From: Morganella sibonii
Lineage (GTDB): Bacteria; Pseudomonadota; Gammaproteobacteria; Enterobacterales; Enterobacteriaceae
Direction: 5' to 3' (one strand)
Length of the DNA stretch: 64,000 nt
Assembly (NCBI RefSeq): GCF_040560245.1
Contig: NZ_JAKMWP010000011.1
Shown: one piece after another, positions 44,040-53,212 of the stretch
Position numbering within the stretch: the first letter of the stretch is position 1
How the letters are laid out: each line of letters starts with the position of its first letter
Notes under the pieces: generated by a model
What the model saw: the letters and a program-made list of their open reading frames with translations, nothing else
Told to the model about the DNA's origin: nothing
Databases searched by the model: none
Program-made: the position numbers and the translations under genes

Positions 44040-46226
44040 TCAGAAGGTGGCGTTAACCGGTTCTCCCTCTGCGGGTACCGCACTGAGTGACCGCGGCGGA
44101 TAACCGGCAATACTATGGTCAGCAAAATTCACCGTAATGACCGAACCGTCACTGAATTGTGTCTGCTGAACCCGGCCGTCATTATCCAGCCAGCGAAAGC
44201 CGGTCAGCGCTTTATTCCACAACTGCTGATGCAGCGGCCGGAAAATACGGTCTGATTTTATCATGGCCGGAAGACGGGTCTGAACCGTGTTGCGGCTGAG
44301 ATTATAGAGCGGCGGGGTGTTATACAGCTGGCTCAGCAGTTCCCTTGTGGTGGCGGCCTCCGGGAATTTCAGATTATCCAGCGTCCAGTGATGAGTGGTG
44401 ATGACCGCATCATGAAACACCGCCTGATACAGCGGCAGCCGCCAGCGCGGATCAAATTCCGTGGTCAGATAGATATCTTTCAGTTTCCCCGGTTTAAAAA
44501 AGATCGCCGGTTCATTTTCCGGCCACCAGGCGCCCAGATAGTACGGAGAGTTTTTGTTGCGGTGAATATCTGCATCACTCCAGCCGAACCCGCGTGTTTC
44601 AGTACCGTGGGCAAACATCAGATATTGTGCGGTCACGGCGTTACCGTCTTCTGAACCCGCCGGAATACGGATTTTCTCCGCCACTGAACGCAATCTGTTA
44701 TTTCTCGCTGCAGCCATGTTTTCCGCACTGGTTGGTGATGCCGGGTTGTAATCATCAGACACCATACCGGTACCATCCACATCAAGAAACAGGCTGTTAA
44801 TTCCGGTCAGTTGTACCAGTTCTGTCATCCGTTTTTCTGAAAAATCCTGCATACAGCCCGGATTCAGATAATAACCATCCCCGCCGAACCCCGGCAGTTT
44901 CTTTCCTGTCCGGGTGACAATCGCACATTTTTCCCGTAATTCAGAAGGGATTTGTGCTGTCAGCCATTCCGTATTTTTACCTGCCGGAATGGCGGTGTCA
45001 TAGGAATCATAGGCGGCAATAAGATAACCGTGCTCTTTGGCGTAACTGAGCGCCTGCGGCTGATACCAGGCGGCTGTCCAGTTATCGGCACCCAGCCAGA
45101 GTTTATCCAGTTTTGCGCGGGTGAGTGTGGTCAGAAGCGGCAGCGATAATCCCTGACCCCAATCCGCTTCCGGTGCAAGGAAAGGACCAAGCTGTTGTCT
45201 GACCTCAGCGCGGATAGCCTGTGCCTGTGCTTTCTGGGCGGCCATAAAATCACTGTTATCCGGGGTGCGGCTCAGTGGTATAACTTTTTTCAGTGACTGA
45301 TTGAGTGAGCCTGCCAGAAACGGCTGCTGCCACTTTTCCGGTGTTTTACCGTTCAGGGCAGTAAAGGCATCACGGCTCTGAGGCTCCATTGCCTGCCATA
45401 ACGGTTTACCGGCGGGAGAATTCAGATAGCGCACCAGTCCCGGCCAGTCGGTGATATCCTGCTGGTCAATAATACTTTTTCCCCATAAATAGACATGGGT
45501 GGCACCGATCAGTTTTTTGCCGTCCGGGATCTGCGCGAATTTTTCTTCCAGTGATGTGAACTGTTTATTGTCCTGTAACCAGCGCCGGTAGCGCAATGCG
45601 CCATCCAGCGGGGTATCCCCGGTATGCAGCATCACAGTAAACGGTTGCTGCTGATTAAACCGGCTGAACTGATGTGCCGCACTCATTTGCAGGCGCTGCT
45701 GTTTCTCCGCAAAGTGCAGGCGGTTATGGAACGGGCTGAGTAATACCCAGCTGTAAACGCGATCCTGCTGCTGGCTCCAGAGTGGTAACTGCAGATCCTG
45801 ATTGGTATCGATATTGTCCTGTTCAGTGACCATATAGTGACGCCACTGTGCATTATTCAGCGGAATATGGCGGCCCTCGCCCAGCGGCATATAGAGCGCG
45901 GAAACAGTATTGTCCGGCAGAGTGAACCACTGAAAATGTTGTGGCTGGCTGGTGGTGAATGTCAGCGTGAGGTCGGCATTATTCAGTACGGCGGTGACAT
46001 TCATATCCCGGTCCGGCCAGAACCAGCTGACGCGGCGGGGATGTTCCGTTAAATCACTGACAGACTGTTTCGCCACTCCCCGGCTGACAGTGGTATCCGC
46101 TACTGCTATGCGCAGGGTTTCCGGGTCGATAAAAACCCGGTGATTATTATCCGTTAATACTGCGGCAGAGGCTGCGGTGGCAGACAGTAAAAGCGGGAAA
46201 TACAGTGCGGGCAGAAAATATTTCAT
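44040..46226 (-). CDS. Secreted glycoside hydrolase-like protein (possible GH101/GH129 relative)
   Basis: The 728-residue protein has a signal peptide (MKYFLPALYFPLLLSATAASA). The N-terminal third is a beta-rich domain (about residues 22-250). The middle third looks like a TIM barrel, with the strand-end motifs HVYLWGKS, IAAYDSYDTA and SLFLDVDGTG, where the last Asp pair would suit a catalytic site. The C-terminal TTEFDPRWRLPLYQAVFHDAVITTHHW block is a family-like signature. The layout is closest in my reading to the Glyco_hydro_129/GH101 group, which act on alpha-linked GalNAc of mucin-type glycans. Only patterns were used, so the family call is uncertain. In E. coli this position (between cmoB and cutC) carries torYZ. 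Confidence 0.5.
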   Translation of the reverse strand: MKYFLPALYFPLLLSATAASAAVLTDNNHRVFIDPETLRIAVADTTVSRGVAKQSVSDLTEHPRRVSWFWPDRDMNVTAVLNNADLTLTFTTSQPQHFQWFTLPDNTVSALYMPLGEGRHIPLNNAQWRHYMVTEQDNIDTNQDLQLPLWSQQQDRVYSWVLLSPFHNRLHFAEKQQRLQMSAAHQFSRFNQQQPFTVMLHTGDTPLDGALRYRRWLQDNKQFTSLEEKFAQIPDGKKLIGATHVYLWGKSIIDQQDITDWPGLVRYLNSPAGKPLWQAMEPQSRDAFTALNGKTPEKWQQPFLAGSLNQSLKKVIPLSRTPDNSDFMAAQKAQAQAIRAEVRQQLGPFLAPEADWGQGLSLPLLTTLTRAKLDKLWLGADNWTAAWYQPQALSYAKEHGYLIAAYDSYDTAIPAGKNTEWLTAQIPSELREKCAIVTRTGKKLPGFGGDGYYLNPGCMQDFSEKRMTELVQLTGINSLFLDVDGTGMVSDDYNPASPTSAENMAAARNNRLRSVAEKIRIPAGSEDGNAVTAQYLMFAHGTETRGFGWSDADIHRNKNSPYYLGAWWPENEPAIFFKPGKLKDIYLTTEFDPRWRLPLYQAVFHDAVITTHHWTLDNLKFPEAATTRELLSQLYNTPPLYNLSRNTVQTRLPAMIKSDRIFRPLHQQLWNKALTGFRWLDNDGRVQQTQFSDGSVITVNFADHSIAGYPPRSLSAVPAEGEPVNATF

Positions 46227-46306
46227 GATCCGGAATGGCCTTTATTCGTCAAAATATGACAGGCAGAGTAGCGGAATCACAGGAAAGGAAACAGTCATTT
46301 TTTTGG

Positions 46307-46341
46307 AGGTATATACCCTGTAAATATCAGGGTATATACCT
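46307..46341. other. Strong hairpin between cmoB and the glycosidase-like gene
   Basis: A 14-base-pair perfect stem (AGGTATATACCCTG and its complement) has a 7-base loop, 11 bases past the cmoB stop. It lacks a U-tract in the minus direction, so it could be a poor terminator or a transcript-stabilising hairpin. Confidence 0.6.
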
Positions 46342-46352
46342 ATTTGTGATGA

Positions 46353-47327
46353 TTATGGTTTTTCGGCAATCAGAACCGCACGGCGCGGTGCCGGATAGCC
46401 TTCAACGGTTAGTGACGGGTCGTCCGGATTGAGGAAATCCGCGAGCGATTCGTTGATCATCCACTCTGTGCGGCGCTGTTCTCCGGTGGTGGTGACAGAC
46501 TCATCCACGATCCGGATATTGGTGAAACCGCATTTCTCCAGCCAGACCGCCAGCATTTTTGCCGACGGGATAAAGTAGACGTTACTCATCTGCGCGTAGC
46601 GCTCGCCCGGGATCAGACACTGATGTTCATCACCTTCAACAACGATACTTTCCAGCACCAGTTCGCCGCCGGAGACCAACTGATCTTTCAGCTGCCAGAG
46701 GTGGTCGAGCGGGGAGCGGCGGTGATAAAGCACCCCCATGGAGAACACAGTATCAAAGGCCTGAAGTGCCGGCAGTTCCTGAATCCCCAGCGGTAGCAGA
46801 TGTACGCGCTGATCATTGCCGAGCAGCTTGCGCACCGCCTCAAACTGGCAGAGGAAAAGCTGAGTCGGGTCTATACCGACCACCAGTTCCGCGCCTTCAC
46901 CGGCCATGCGCCACATGTGATAACCACTGCCGCAGCCGACATCCAGAATGGTACGTCCGGTCAGCGGGGACAAATGCGGCAGAACGCGATCCCACTTCAG
47001 ATCCGAACGCCATTCGGTATCAATTTCCACCCCGTAAAGTGAGAACGGACCTTTGCGCCACGGCATCAGGTTACGCAGAATATTGGTGATACGGCGGGTT
47101 TCCCCGTCAGTCAGCGGCTGCGTACGCTGTGCGGTGACACCGGTTTTCAGATCCAGTGTATCCGGCGTCATGTCCGGCAGATTTTCAATGGTTTTTACCC
47201 AGCCCGGATAATAGCCGTGCAGGGACTCTTTATTCCATTTTGCTATCTGCGCGGGCAGTGTTTCCAGCCAGTGACTCAGACGCTCATTTTTTGCAATTAA
47301 CTGATAAAAATTGCCGAAATCAATCAT
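46353..47327 (-). CDS. cmoB: tRNA U34 carboxymethyltransferase
   Basis: The 324-residue enzyme uses carboxy-SAM to make 5-carboxymethoxyuridine at tRNA position 34. The SAM-fold motif is ILDVGCGSGYHMWRM, with MGVLYHRRSPLDHLW further on. The N-terminal NFYQLIAKNERLSHWLETLP block is conserved. E. coli CmoB has 323 residues. It overlaps cmoA by 8 bases, and CmoA supplies its carboxy-SAM cofactor. Confidence 0.97.
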   Translation of the reverse strand: MIDFGNFYQLIAKNERLSHWLETLPAQIAKWNKESLHGYYPGWVKTIENLPDMTPDTLDLKTGVTAQRTQPLTDGETRRITNILRNLMPWRKGPFSLYGVEIDTEWRSDLKWDRVLPHLSPLTGRTILDVGCGSGYHMWRMAGEGAELVVGIDPTQLFLCQFEAVRKLLGNDQRVHLLPLGIQELPALQAFDTVFSMGVLYHRRSPLDHLWQLKDQLVSGGELVLESIVVEGDEHQCLIPGERYAQMSNVYFIPSAKMLAVWLEKCGFTNIRIVDESVTTTGEQRRTEWMINESLADFLNPDDPSLTVEGYPAPRRAVLIAEKP

Positions 47328-48084
47328 GATTATTCTCTTTTACCGCCAGCAGCGACCCGAAGTTAAAGCACTGGAACCAGACTTCACAATGCTCAAAACC
47401 GGCGGATTTCAGCCGTGCTTTGTGGGTTTCCACACTGTCAGTCAGCATCACATCTTCCAGCATGGTGCGCTTCTGGCTGATTTCCAGTTCGCTGTAACCG
47501 TTGGCGCGTTTGAAATCGTGGTGCATGCTGAACAGCAAATCACCGATCTGCGCATCTTCAAAACTGAATTTTTCCGATAACACCAGTACGCCGCCCGGCA
47601 ACAGTCCCTGATAGATTTTTTTCAGCAGAGCGGTGCGGTCATCCGGCGCCAGAAATTGCAGGGTAAAATTGAGTACCACCATTGAGGCATTTTCAATCGC
47701 AATATGGCGGATATCACCCTCAGTGACTTCCACTGGGACAGGGGATTTATAACTTTCCACATGACGGCGTGCGTGTTCCACCATCGGCGCGGAATTATCC
47801 ACGGCGATAATCCGGCAGCCGGGTTTATCCGCAATATTCGGGCGGATAGAAAGCGTGGCGGCGGCACGGGAACAGCCGAGGTCATAAACCTGACTGCCCG
47901 GCGTGACAAAACGACCGGCCAGCATGCCAATCATGGCAATGATATTGGAATAGCCCGGAATTGAGCGTTTGATCATATCGGGAAAAACATCCGCGACTTT
48001 CTCATCAAACGTCCAGTCACCAAGGCGGGCAATGGGTGCCGCAAACAGAGTATCCTGCTGCGGATTCGGAATTTCTTTGGACAT
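47320..48084 (-). CDS. cmoA: Carboxy-S-adenosylmethionine synthase
   Basis: The 254-residue SAM-fold enzyme converts SAM and prephenate to carboxy-SAM for CmoB. Motifs are the N-terminal FDEKVADVFPDMIKRSIPGY, VYDLGCSRAAATLSIRP as the SAM loop, and VVLNFTLQFLAPDDR. The ATG at 48084 (MSKEIPNPQQD) is used since the few residues before it have no family support. It overlaps cmoB by 8 bases and is downstream of yecN. Confidence 0.97.
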   Translation of the reverse strand: MSKEIPNPQQDTLFAAPIARLGDWTFDEKVADVFPDMIKRSIPGYSNIIAMIGMLAGRFVTPGSQVYDLGCSRAAATLSIRPNIADKPGCRIIAVDNSAPMVEHARRHVESYKSPVPVEVTEGDIRHIAIENASMVVLNFTLQFLAPDDRTALLKKIYQGLLPGGVLVLSEKFSFEDAQIGDLLFSMHHDFKRANGYSELEISQKRTMLEDVMLTDSVETHKARLKSAGFEHCEVWFQCFNFGSLLAVKENNHD

Positions 48085-48168
48085 AACACAGATCTGCAAT
48101 ACAAAAAGATGCGCGCATTCTAACAGAGGTGACCCGGCGCAGAAAGTGTTATGTCCCGGCGTGTGTGG

Positions 48169-48567
48169 TTACATGTACGGCGAAAAAATCTGCTGCCACG
48201 GCAGATACCAGATATTCGCTATTACCATCAGGATCATGGATATAAAGGTTGCCGCCATCCCGGTACGCCGCCAGCGGTTCTCGCGGTGTTTTAATCCGTA
48301 AGAATGAAAAAGACGACCAGCAATCAGAATGATCCCGCAGATATGCACCATCCACACCAGGGCGCCGTTCTGCTCCATTACCAGTAAGAGCAGGAGTGCA
48401 ACGGGGATATACTCAACCGCATTGCCCTGCACACGGATAGCCGTCTGTAATTCGTAAAATCCGCCGTCGCCATAAGCAACGCGGTAAAGTGTCCGCAGTT
48501 TAATCACATCGAGTGATAGTTTAATGATTAACAGCGCACCCAGTACAATATAAAGGGAACTAACCAT
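48169..48567 (-). CDS. yecN: MAPEG-family membrane protein YecN
   Basis: The 132-residue membrane protein has four helices and the MAPEG signature AIRVQGNAVEYIPVALLLLLV. E. coli YecN has 131 residues. It precedes cmoA on the same strand, with 84 bases between, as in E. coli. Function in bacteria is unknown; the fold belongs to membrane glutathione-S-transferase-like proteins. Confidence 0.92.
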   Translation of the reverse strand: MVSSLYIVLGALLIIKLSLDVIKLRTLYRVAYGDGGFYELQTAIRVQGNAVEYIPVALLLLLVMEQNGALVWMVHICGIILIAGRLFHSYGLKHRENRWRRTGMAATFISMILMVIANIWYLPWQQIFSPYM

Positions 48568-48737
48568 TTTTTACTCCATGGCCAATTGAAACAGCAAAAT
48601 AATGATAAACCTCAAAGCAGCGGGTAACACAATCTTTAATATTAGTGCATACTGAATTATTTGAAAATTATCAATTAGTGTCTAAATTCTCTGTGGCAGA
48701 TGTGCGGTTTGCTCTTATCTCATCAGGAATTTTCCAC

Positions 48738-48743
48738 TATAAT
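48738..48743 (+). promoter_or_regulatory. Candidate -10 box of aspS
   Basis: TATAAT, a perfect -10 hexamer, lies about 82 bases upstream of the aspS start. I could not find a convincing -35 hexamer at 17 bases spacing, so this may be a weak or extended promoter. Confidence 0.35.
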
Positions 48744-48824
48744 GATCGCCTTTTTGACATTTCTTCATAAAGAACCATGCCAAAATTTTGCAGAAACGCA
48801 CAATAGCGGACAAAAGGATATCGT

Positions 48825-50594
48825 ATGCGTACTAATTATTGTGGGCAGCTCAACAGTGCTCACATCGATCAAAAAGTAACCCTTAGTGGTTGGGTAAACC
48901 GTCGTCGTGATCTCGGGGGTTTGATTTTTATCGATATGCGTGACCGTGAAGGCATCGTTCAGGTTTTCTTCGATCCCGATCAAAAAGAAGCATTTGCCAA
49001 AGCGTCTGAATTACGGAATGAATTCTGTATTCAGATTACCGGAATTGTCCGCGCGCGACCTGAAAATCAAATTAATAAAGAGATGGCGACCGGCAGTGTG
49101 GAAGTGCATGCAGATGGTCTGACCATTTTTAACCGCTCTGAGCCGTTACCGCTCGACAGCAACCACGAAAATACCGAAGAGATGCGTCTGAAATACCGCT
49201 ATCTCGACCTGCGCCGCAGCGAAATGGCGAACCGCCTGAAAACCCGTGCACGCATCACCGGTTTTGTCCGCCGCTTCATGGACAGCGAAGGGTTCCTCGA
49301 TATCGAAACCCCGATGCTGACCAAAGCCACGCCGGAAGGTGCCCGTGACTACCTGGTGCCGAGCCGTGTGCACAAGGGCAAATTCTACGCGCTGCCGCAG
49401 TCTCCGCAACTGTTCAAACAGCTTCTGATGATGTCCGGTTTTGACCGTTATTATCAGATCGTAAAATGTTTCCGTGATGAAGATTTACGTGCTGACCGTC
49501 AGCCGGAATTCACTCAGATCGATGTGGAAACCTCTTTCATGACCGCTGATCAGGTTCGTGCAACGATGGAACGCATGATCCGCTTACTGTGGAATGAAAT
49601 CATCAATGTTGAACTGGGCGATTTCCCGGTGATGACATTTGCGGAAGCGATGCGCCGATTTGGTTCTGATAAGCCGGATTTACGTAACCCGCTGGAACTG
49701 ACTGATATCGCCGACCTGGTGAAAAATTCTGAATTCTCGGTATTTGCTGATGCGGCAAATGATCCGAAAGGCCGCGTTGTGGCATTGTGTGTCACCGGCG
49801 GCGCGGAAATGACCCGCAAACAGATTGATGAATACGGTAAATTTGTCGGTATCTACGGCGCGAAAGGCCTGGCGTGGATGAAAGTGAACGATCGCTCTGC
49901 CGGTATTGAGGGTGTTCAGTCTCCGGTCGCCAAATTCCTGACCGCAGAAACCGTTGAAGCCATTCTGGATCGCACAGACGCACAGACCGGCGACATCATT
50001 TTCTTCGGCGCAGGCGCGAAAGGCACTGTGACCGATGCGATGGGCGCACTGCGTCTGAAAACCGGCCGTGATCTGAACCTGACCGACCTGAACAGCTGGC
50101 GTCCGCTGTGGGTGATCGACTTCCCGATGTTTGAGGATGACGGCGAAGGCGGTCTGACCGCGATGCACCATCCGTTCACCTCACCGCGTGACATGTCACC
50201 GGAAGAGCTGAAAAACGCGCCGGAAGAGGCGATCGCTAACGCCTATGATATGGTTATCAACGGTTACGAAGTGGGCGGCGGCTCTGTCCGTATCCACCGT
50301 AACGAAATGCAGCAGACAGTCTTCGGTATCCTGGGGATCACCCCGGAAGAACAGCGCCGCAAATTCGGCTTCCTGCTCGATGCCTTACAATACGGCACAC
50401 CACCGCACGCAGGTCTGGCCTTTGGTCTTGACCGTCTGGTGATGCTGCTGACCGGTACTGAAAATATCCGTGATGTTATCGCGTTCCCGAAAACTACGGC
50501 AGCTGCCTGTCTGATGACAGATGCACCGAGCTTCGCGAATGACGATGCCCTGAAAGAACTGGCGATTGCAGTAACTCAGAAAGAGAGTGACTGA
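48825..50594 (+). CDS. aspS: Aspartyl-tRNA synthetase
   Basis: The 589-residue class II synthetase has an N-terminal OB-fold anticodon domain (GWVNRRRDLGGLIFIDMRDR), motif 2 KCFRDEDLRADRQPEF, a GAD insertion domain (about residues 290-420), and motif 3 GLAFGLDRLVML near residue 530. E. coli AspS has 590 residues. nudB follows by 5 bases, so the two are probably co-transcribed, as in E. coli. Confidence 0.98.
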   Translation: MRTNYCGQLNSAHIDQKVTLSGWVNRRRDLGGLIFIDMRDREGIVQVFFDPDQKEAFAKASELRNEFCIQITGIVRARPENQINKEMATGSVEVHADGLTIFNRSEPLPLDSNHENTEEMRLKYRYLDLRRSEMANRLKTRARITGFVRRFMDSEGFLDIETPMLTKATPEGARDYLVPSRVHKGKFYALPQSPQLFKQLLMMSGFDRYYQIVKCFRDEDLRADRQPEFTQIDVETSFMTADQVRATMERMIRLLWNEIINVELGDFPVMTFAEAMRRFGSDKPDLRNPLELTDIADLVKNSEFSVFADAANDPKGRVVALCVTGGAEMTRKQIDEYGKFVGIYGAKGLAWMKVNDRSAGIEGVQSPVAKFLTAETVEAILDRTDAQTGDIIFFGAGAKGTVTDAMGALRLKTGRDLNLTDLNSWRPLWVIDFPMFEDDGEGGLTAMHHPFTSPRDMSPEELKNAPEEAIANAYDMVINGYEVGGGSVRIHRNEMQQTVFGILGITPEEQRRKFGFLLDALQYGTPPHAGLAFGLDRLVMLLTGTENIRDVIAFPKTTAAACLMTDAPSFANDDALKELAIAVTQKESD

Positions 50595-50599
50595 ATCTG

Positions 50600-51052
50600 A
50601 TGGCTTTTAAGCGCCCTGAATCTGTGCTGGTGGTTATCTGTGAGCAGGAAACGGGGCGAGTTCTGATGTTACAGCGCCGTGACGATCCTGCTTTCTGGCA
50701 GTCCGTCACCGGCAGTCTGGAACCGGAAGAAACTCCCCGCGATGCGGCACTGCGGGAAGTAAAAGAAGAAACCGGTATTGATATTCTTGCGGAAGGGCTG
50801 CGGCTGACGGATTGTCAGCGTACCGTCCGCTATACCATTTTTCCGCATTTCCGTCACCGGTATGCACCGGATGTGACGCACAATACGGAACACTGGTTTG
50901 TGTTATGCTTACCCGCGCCGAGAGCGGTTCCCTTAACGGAACATCTGGCGTATGAATGGTTACCGGCAGCGGATGCCGCCGGTAAAACCATCTCGCCCAG
51001 TAACGGGGAAGCAATTGAAGAATTCGTTCGTCAGTGTGTTCTTCCGCAGTGA
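50600..51052 (+). CDS. nudB: Dihydroneopterin triphosphate diphosphatase
   Basis: The 150-residue Nudix hydrolase removes pyrophosphate from dihydroneopterin triphosphate in folate synthesis. The Nudix box is GSLEPEETPRDAALREVKEE followed by TGI, with all conserved acidic residues. E. coli NudB has 150 residues. It lies 5 bases past aspS; yebC follows by 51 bases, the standard enteric order. Confidence 0.96.
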   Translation: MAFKRPESVLVVICEQETGRVLMLQRRDDPAFWQSVTGSLEPEETPRDAALREVKEETGIDILAEGLRLTDCQRTVRYTIFPHFRHRYAPDVTHNTEHWFVLCLPAPRAVPLTEHLAYEWLPAADAAGKTISPSNGEAIEEFVRQCVLPQ

Positions 51053-51103
51053 CAGCGGATTTAAATGAATGAACGTCGTAAGACTTAATCTGGAGATTAG
51101 AGA

Positions 51104-51847
51104 ATGGCAGGTCATAGTAAATGGGCCAACACCAAACACCGCAAGGCCGCGCAAGATGCGAAGCGCGGTAAAATTTTCACGAAAATCATTCGTGAATTAG
51201 TCACGGCGTCGCGCATTGGTGGTCCTGATCCTGCATCTAACCCACGTCTGCGTGCGGCAGTGGATAAAGCGTTAGCAAATAACATGACCCGCGATACCCT
51301 GAACCGTGCGATTGCACGCGGGGCGGGTAATGATGAAAACGATAACATGGAATCCATCGTATACGAAGGTTACGGCCCGGGCGGTACTGCTGTCATGGTG
51401 GAATGCCTGACCGATAACCGTAAACGTACGGTTTCCGATGTCCGCCACGCGTTCACCAAAACCGGCGGGAATCTGGGAACAGACGGTTCTGTGGCTTATC
51501 TGTTTACCCGCAAAGGTATCATTTCCTATGCACCGGGTCTGGATGAAGATGCGGTAATGGATGCGGCGCTGGAAGCCGGTGCTGATGACGTTGAAACTTT
51601 TGATGACGGCGCTATCGACGTTTACACTGCCTGGGAAATTCTGGGTGATGTGAAAGACGCGATGGACGCAGCCGGTTTCAAAGCGGAATCTGCCGAAGTA
51701 TCGATGATCCCGTCCACCAAAGCGGATCTGGATGCGGAAACCGCACCAAAACTGATGCGCCTTATCGATATGCTGGAAGACTCTGACGATGTGCAGGAAG
51801 TCTACCACAACGGCGATATCTCAGACGAAGTTGCAGCGCTGCTGTAA
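51104..51847 (+). CDS. yebC: YebC/PmpR family protein
   Basis: The 247-residue protein has the family opening AGHSKWANTKHRKAAQDAKR and the GGNLGTDGSVAYLF motif. E. coli YebC has 246 residues. Members were described as transcription regulators and more recently as factors acting on stalled ribosomes at proline stretches. It lies in the aspS-nudB-yebC-ruvC order. A terminator follows at 51865-51902. Confidence 0.97.
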   Translation: MAGHSKWANTKHRKAAQDAKRGKIFTKIIRELVTASRIGGPDPASNPRLRAAVDKALANNMTRDTLNRAIARGAGNDENDNMESIVYEGYGPGGTAVMVECLTDNRKRTVSDVRHAFTKTGGNLGTDGSVAYLFTRKGIISYAPGLDEDAVMDAALEAGADDVETFDDGAIDVYTAWEILGDVKDAMDAAGFKAESAEVSMIPSTKADLDAETAPKLMRLIDMLEDSDDVQEVYHNGDISDEVAALL

Positions 51848-51864
51848 TTTCCGTCACTCACTCC

Positions 51865-51902
51865 GCAGAGGATGCGCTGTTGTGCGCATCCCTCTGTTTT
51901 CT
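51865..51902 (+). terminator. Intrinsic terminator of yebC
   Basis: GGATGCGC (51869-51876) and GCGCATCC (51883-51890) form an 8-base-pair stem extended by CAGA/TCTG with one bulged C, followed by TTTTCTTT. It lies between yebC and ruvC, so ruvC may have its own promoter. Confidence 0.7.
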
Positions 51903-51936
51903 TTATTTTTTCCTGTTGTGACAATACGGTCCTCCT

Positions 51937-52461
51937 ATGGCAATTATTCTCGGTATTGACCCCGGATCGCGGGTAACCGGTTATGGTGTTATCCGCCAGC
52001 AGGGACGCCGTCTGCTTTATATCGGCAGCGGTTGTATCCGCACACAGGTGGATGATCTCCCGTCCCGGCTGGGCAAAATATACGCCGGTGTCAGTGAAAT
52101 AATCACGCAGTATCAGCCGGATTGTTTTGCCATCGAGCAGGTCTTTATGGCCAAAAATGCCGATTCAGCCCTGAAACTGGGACAGGCCCGCGGTGTGGCT
52201 ATCCTTGCGGCGGTGAATAATAATCTGCCGGTATTCGAGTATGCGGCGCGCCAGGTGAAACAAACCGTCACCGGCACCGGTGCGGCGGAAAAAGCACAGG
52301 TGCAGCATATGGTGCGCTCGATACTGAAACTGTCAGCGGCACCGCAGGCGGACGCAGCAGATGCGCTGGCGATTGCTATCACACACTGTCATTTCAACCA
52401 AAACCTGGTGCAGATGGGACAACCCCGTCTGGTCATGGCGCGCGGACGGCTCAAAGAGTAA
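51937..52461 (+). CDS. ruvC: Crossover junction endodeoxyribonuclease RuvC
   Basis: The 174-residue resolvase of Holliday junctions has Asp in GIDPGSR (residue 7), Glu in FAIEQVFMAKN (near residue 66), and the Asp pair in PQADAADALAIAITH (near 138 and 141), the four catalytic carboxylates. E. coli RuvC has 173 residues. It precedes ruvA by 99 bases, in which a LexA box lies. In E. coli a small gene, yebB, lies between ruvC and ruvA; here there is none. Confidence 0.97.
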   Translation: MAIILGIDPGSRVTGYGVIRQQGRRLLYIGSGCIRTQVDDLPSRLGKIYAGVSEIITQYQPDCFAIEQVFMAKNADSALKLGQARGVAILAAVNNNLPVFEYAARQVKQTVTGTGAAEKAQVQHMVRSILKLSAAPQADAADALAIAITHCHFNQNLVQMGQPRLVMARGRLKE

Positions 52462-52494
52462 CCGCTGTCGCAGATACCCGTGATTTTCTGATGG

Positions 52495-52510
52495 CTGGAT
52501 ATACGTCCAG
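52495..52510 (+). promoter_or_regulatory. LexA (SOS) box of ruvAB
   Basis: CTGGATATACGTCCAG has the LexA-type palindromic ends CTGG/CCAG and differs from the E. coli ruvAB box CTGGATATCTATCCAG at only three central positions. It is 51 bases before the ruvA start and next to a TATGCTATAA stretch that could be a -10 region, so SOS control of ruvAB is expected. Confidence 0.8.
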
Positions 52511-52560
52511 CTTTTTTTATGCTATAAACAGGCTCTGCCGGAATCATAAAGGAGACGCGC

Positions 52561-53175
52561 GTGATCGGTCGTTTAAGAGGTATTGTGCTGGAAAAACAGC
52601 CGCCTGTCGTATTACTGGAAACTAACGGCGTGGGTTATGAAGTCCATATGCCGATGACCTGTTTCTATGAACTGCCGGATGCCGGTCAGGAAGCCATTTT
52701 ATTCACACAGTTTATTGTGCGGGAAGATGCACAACTGCTGTACGGCTTTAATGATAAGCAGGAACGCGCACTGTTCCGTGAATTAATCAAAGTCAACGGC
52801 GTCGGGCCGAAACTGGCACTGGCCATTCTCTCCGGTATGTCGGCACAGCAGTTTGTGGCGGCGATCGAGCAGGGCGCAGTGGCGCAGTTAATTAAACTGC
52901 CTGGCGTCGGTAAGAAAACGGCCGAGCGTCTGGTCGTGGAAATGAAAGACCGCTTCAAAGGGCTTAACGGTGACCTGTTCCGTGATGCGGAAATGTCGCT
53001 CCCCGCCAGTCAGCAGACGGGTAACAGTCAGGCGGATGCCGAATCTGAGGCCATCGAGGCACTGATTTCGCTGGGGTACAAACCGCCGGAAGCCAACCGG
53101 ATGATTGCGAAGGTGTCGAAAGCCGGTTCAGACAGCGAAACGCTGATCCGCGAAGCACTGCGCGCCGCACTGTAA
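52561..53175 (+). CDS. ruvA: Holliday junction DNA helicase subunit RuvA
   Basis: The 204-residue junction-binding subunit has the N-terminal OB domain (GRLRGIVLEKQPPVVLLET), two helix-hairpin-helix motifs (INGVGPKLALAIL-like KVNGVGPKLALAIL and KLPGVGKKTAERLVVEM), and a flexible linker to domain III (SEAIEALISLGYKPPEANRM). E. coli RuvA has 203 residues. The initiator is GTG with AAGGAG upstream. It is coupled to ruvB, which starts 37 bases downstream. Confidence 0.97.
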   Translation: MIGRLRGIVLEKQPPVVLLETNGVGYEVHMPMTCFYELPDAGQEAILFTQFIVREDAQLLYGFNDKQERALFRELIKVNGVGPKLALAILSGMSAQQFVAAIEQGAVAQLIKLPGVGKKTAERLVVEMKDRFKGLNGDLFRDAEMSLPASQQTGNSQADAESEAIEALISLGYKPPEANRMIAKVSKAGSDSETLIREALRAAL

Positions 53176-53212
53176 CGATACATACGATGATGACACAACG
53201 GGGTGACAGGTC

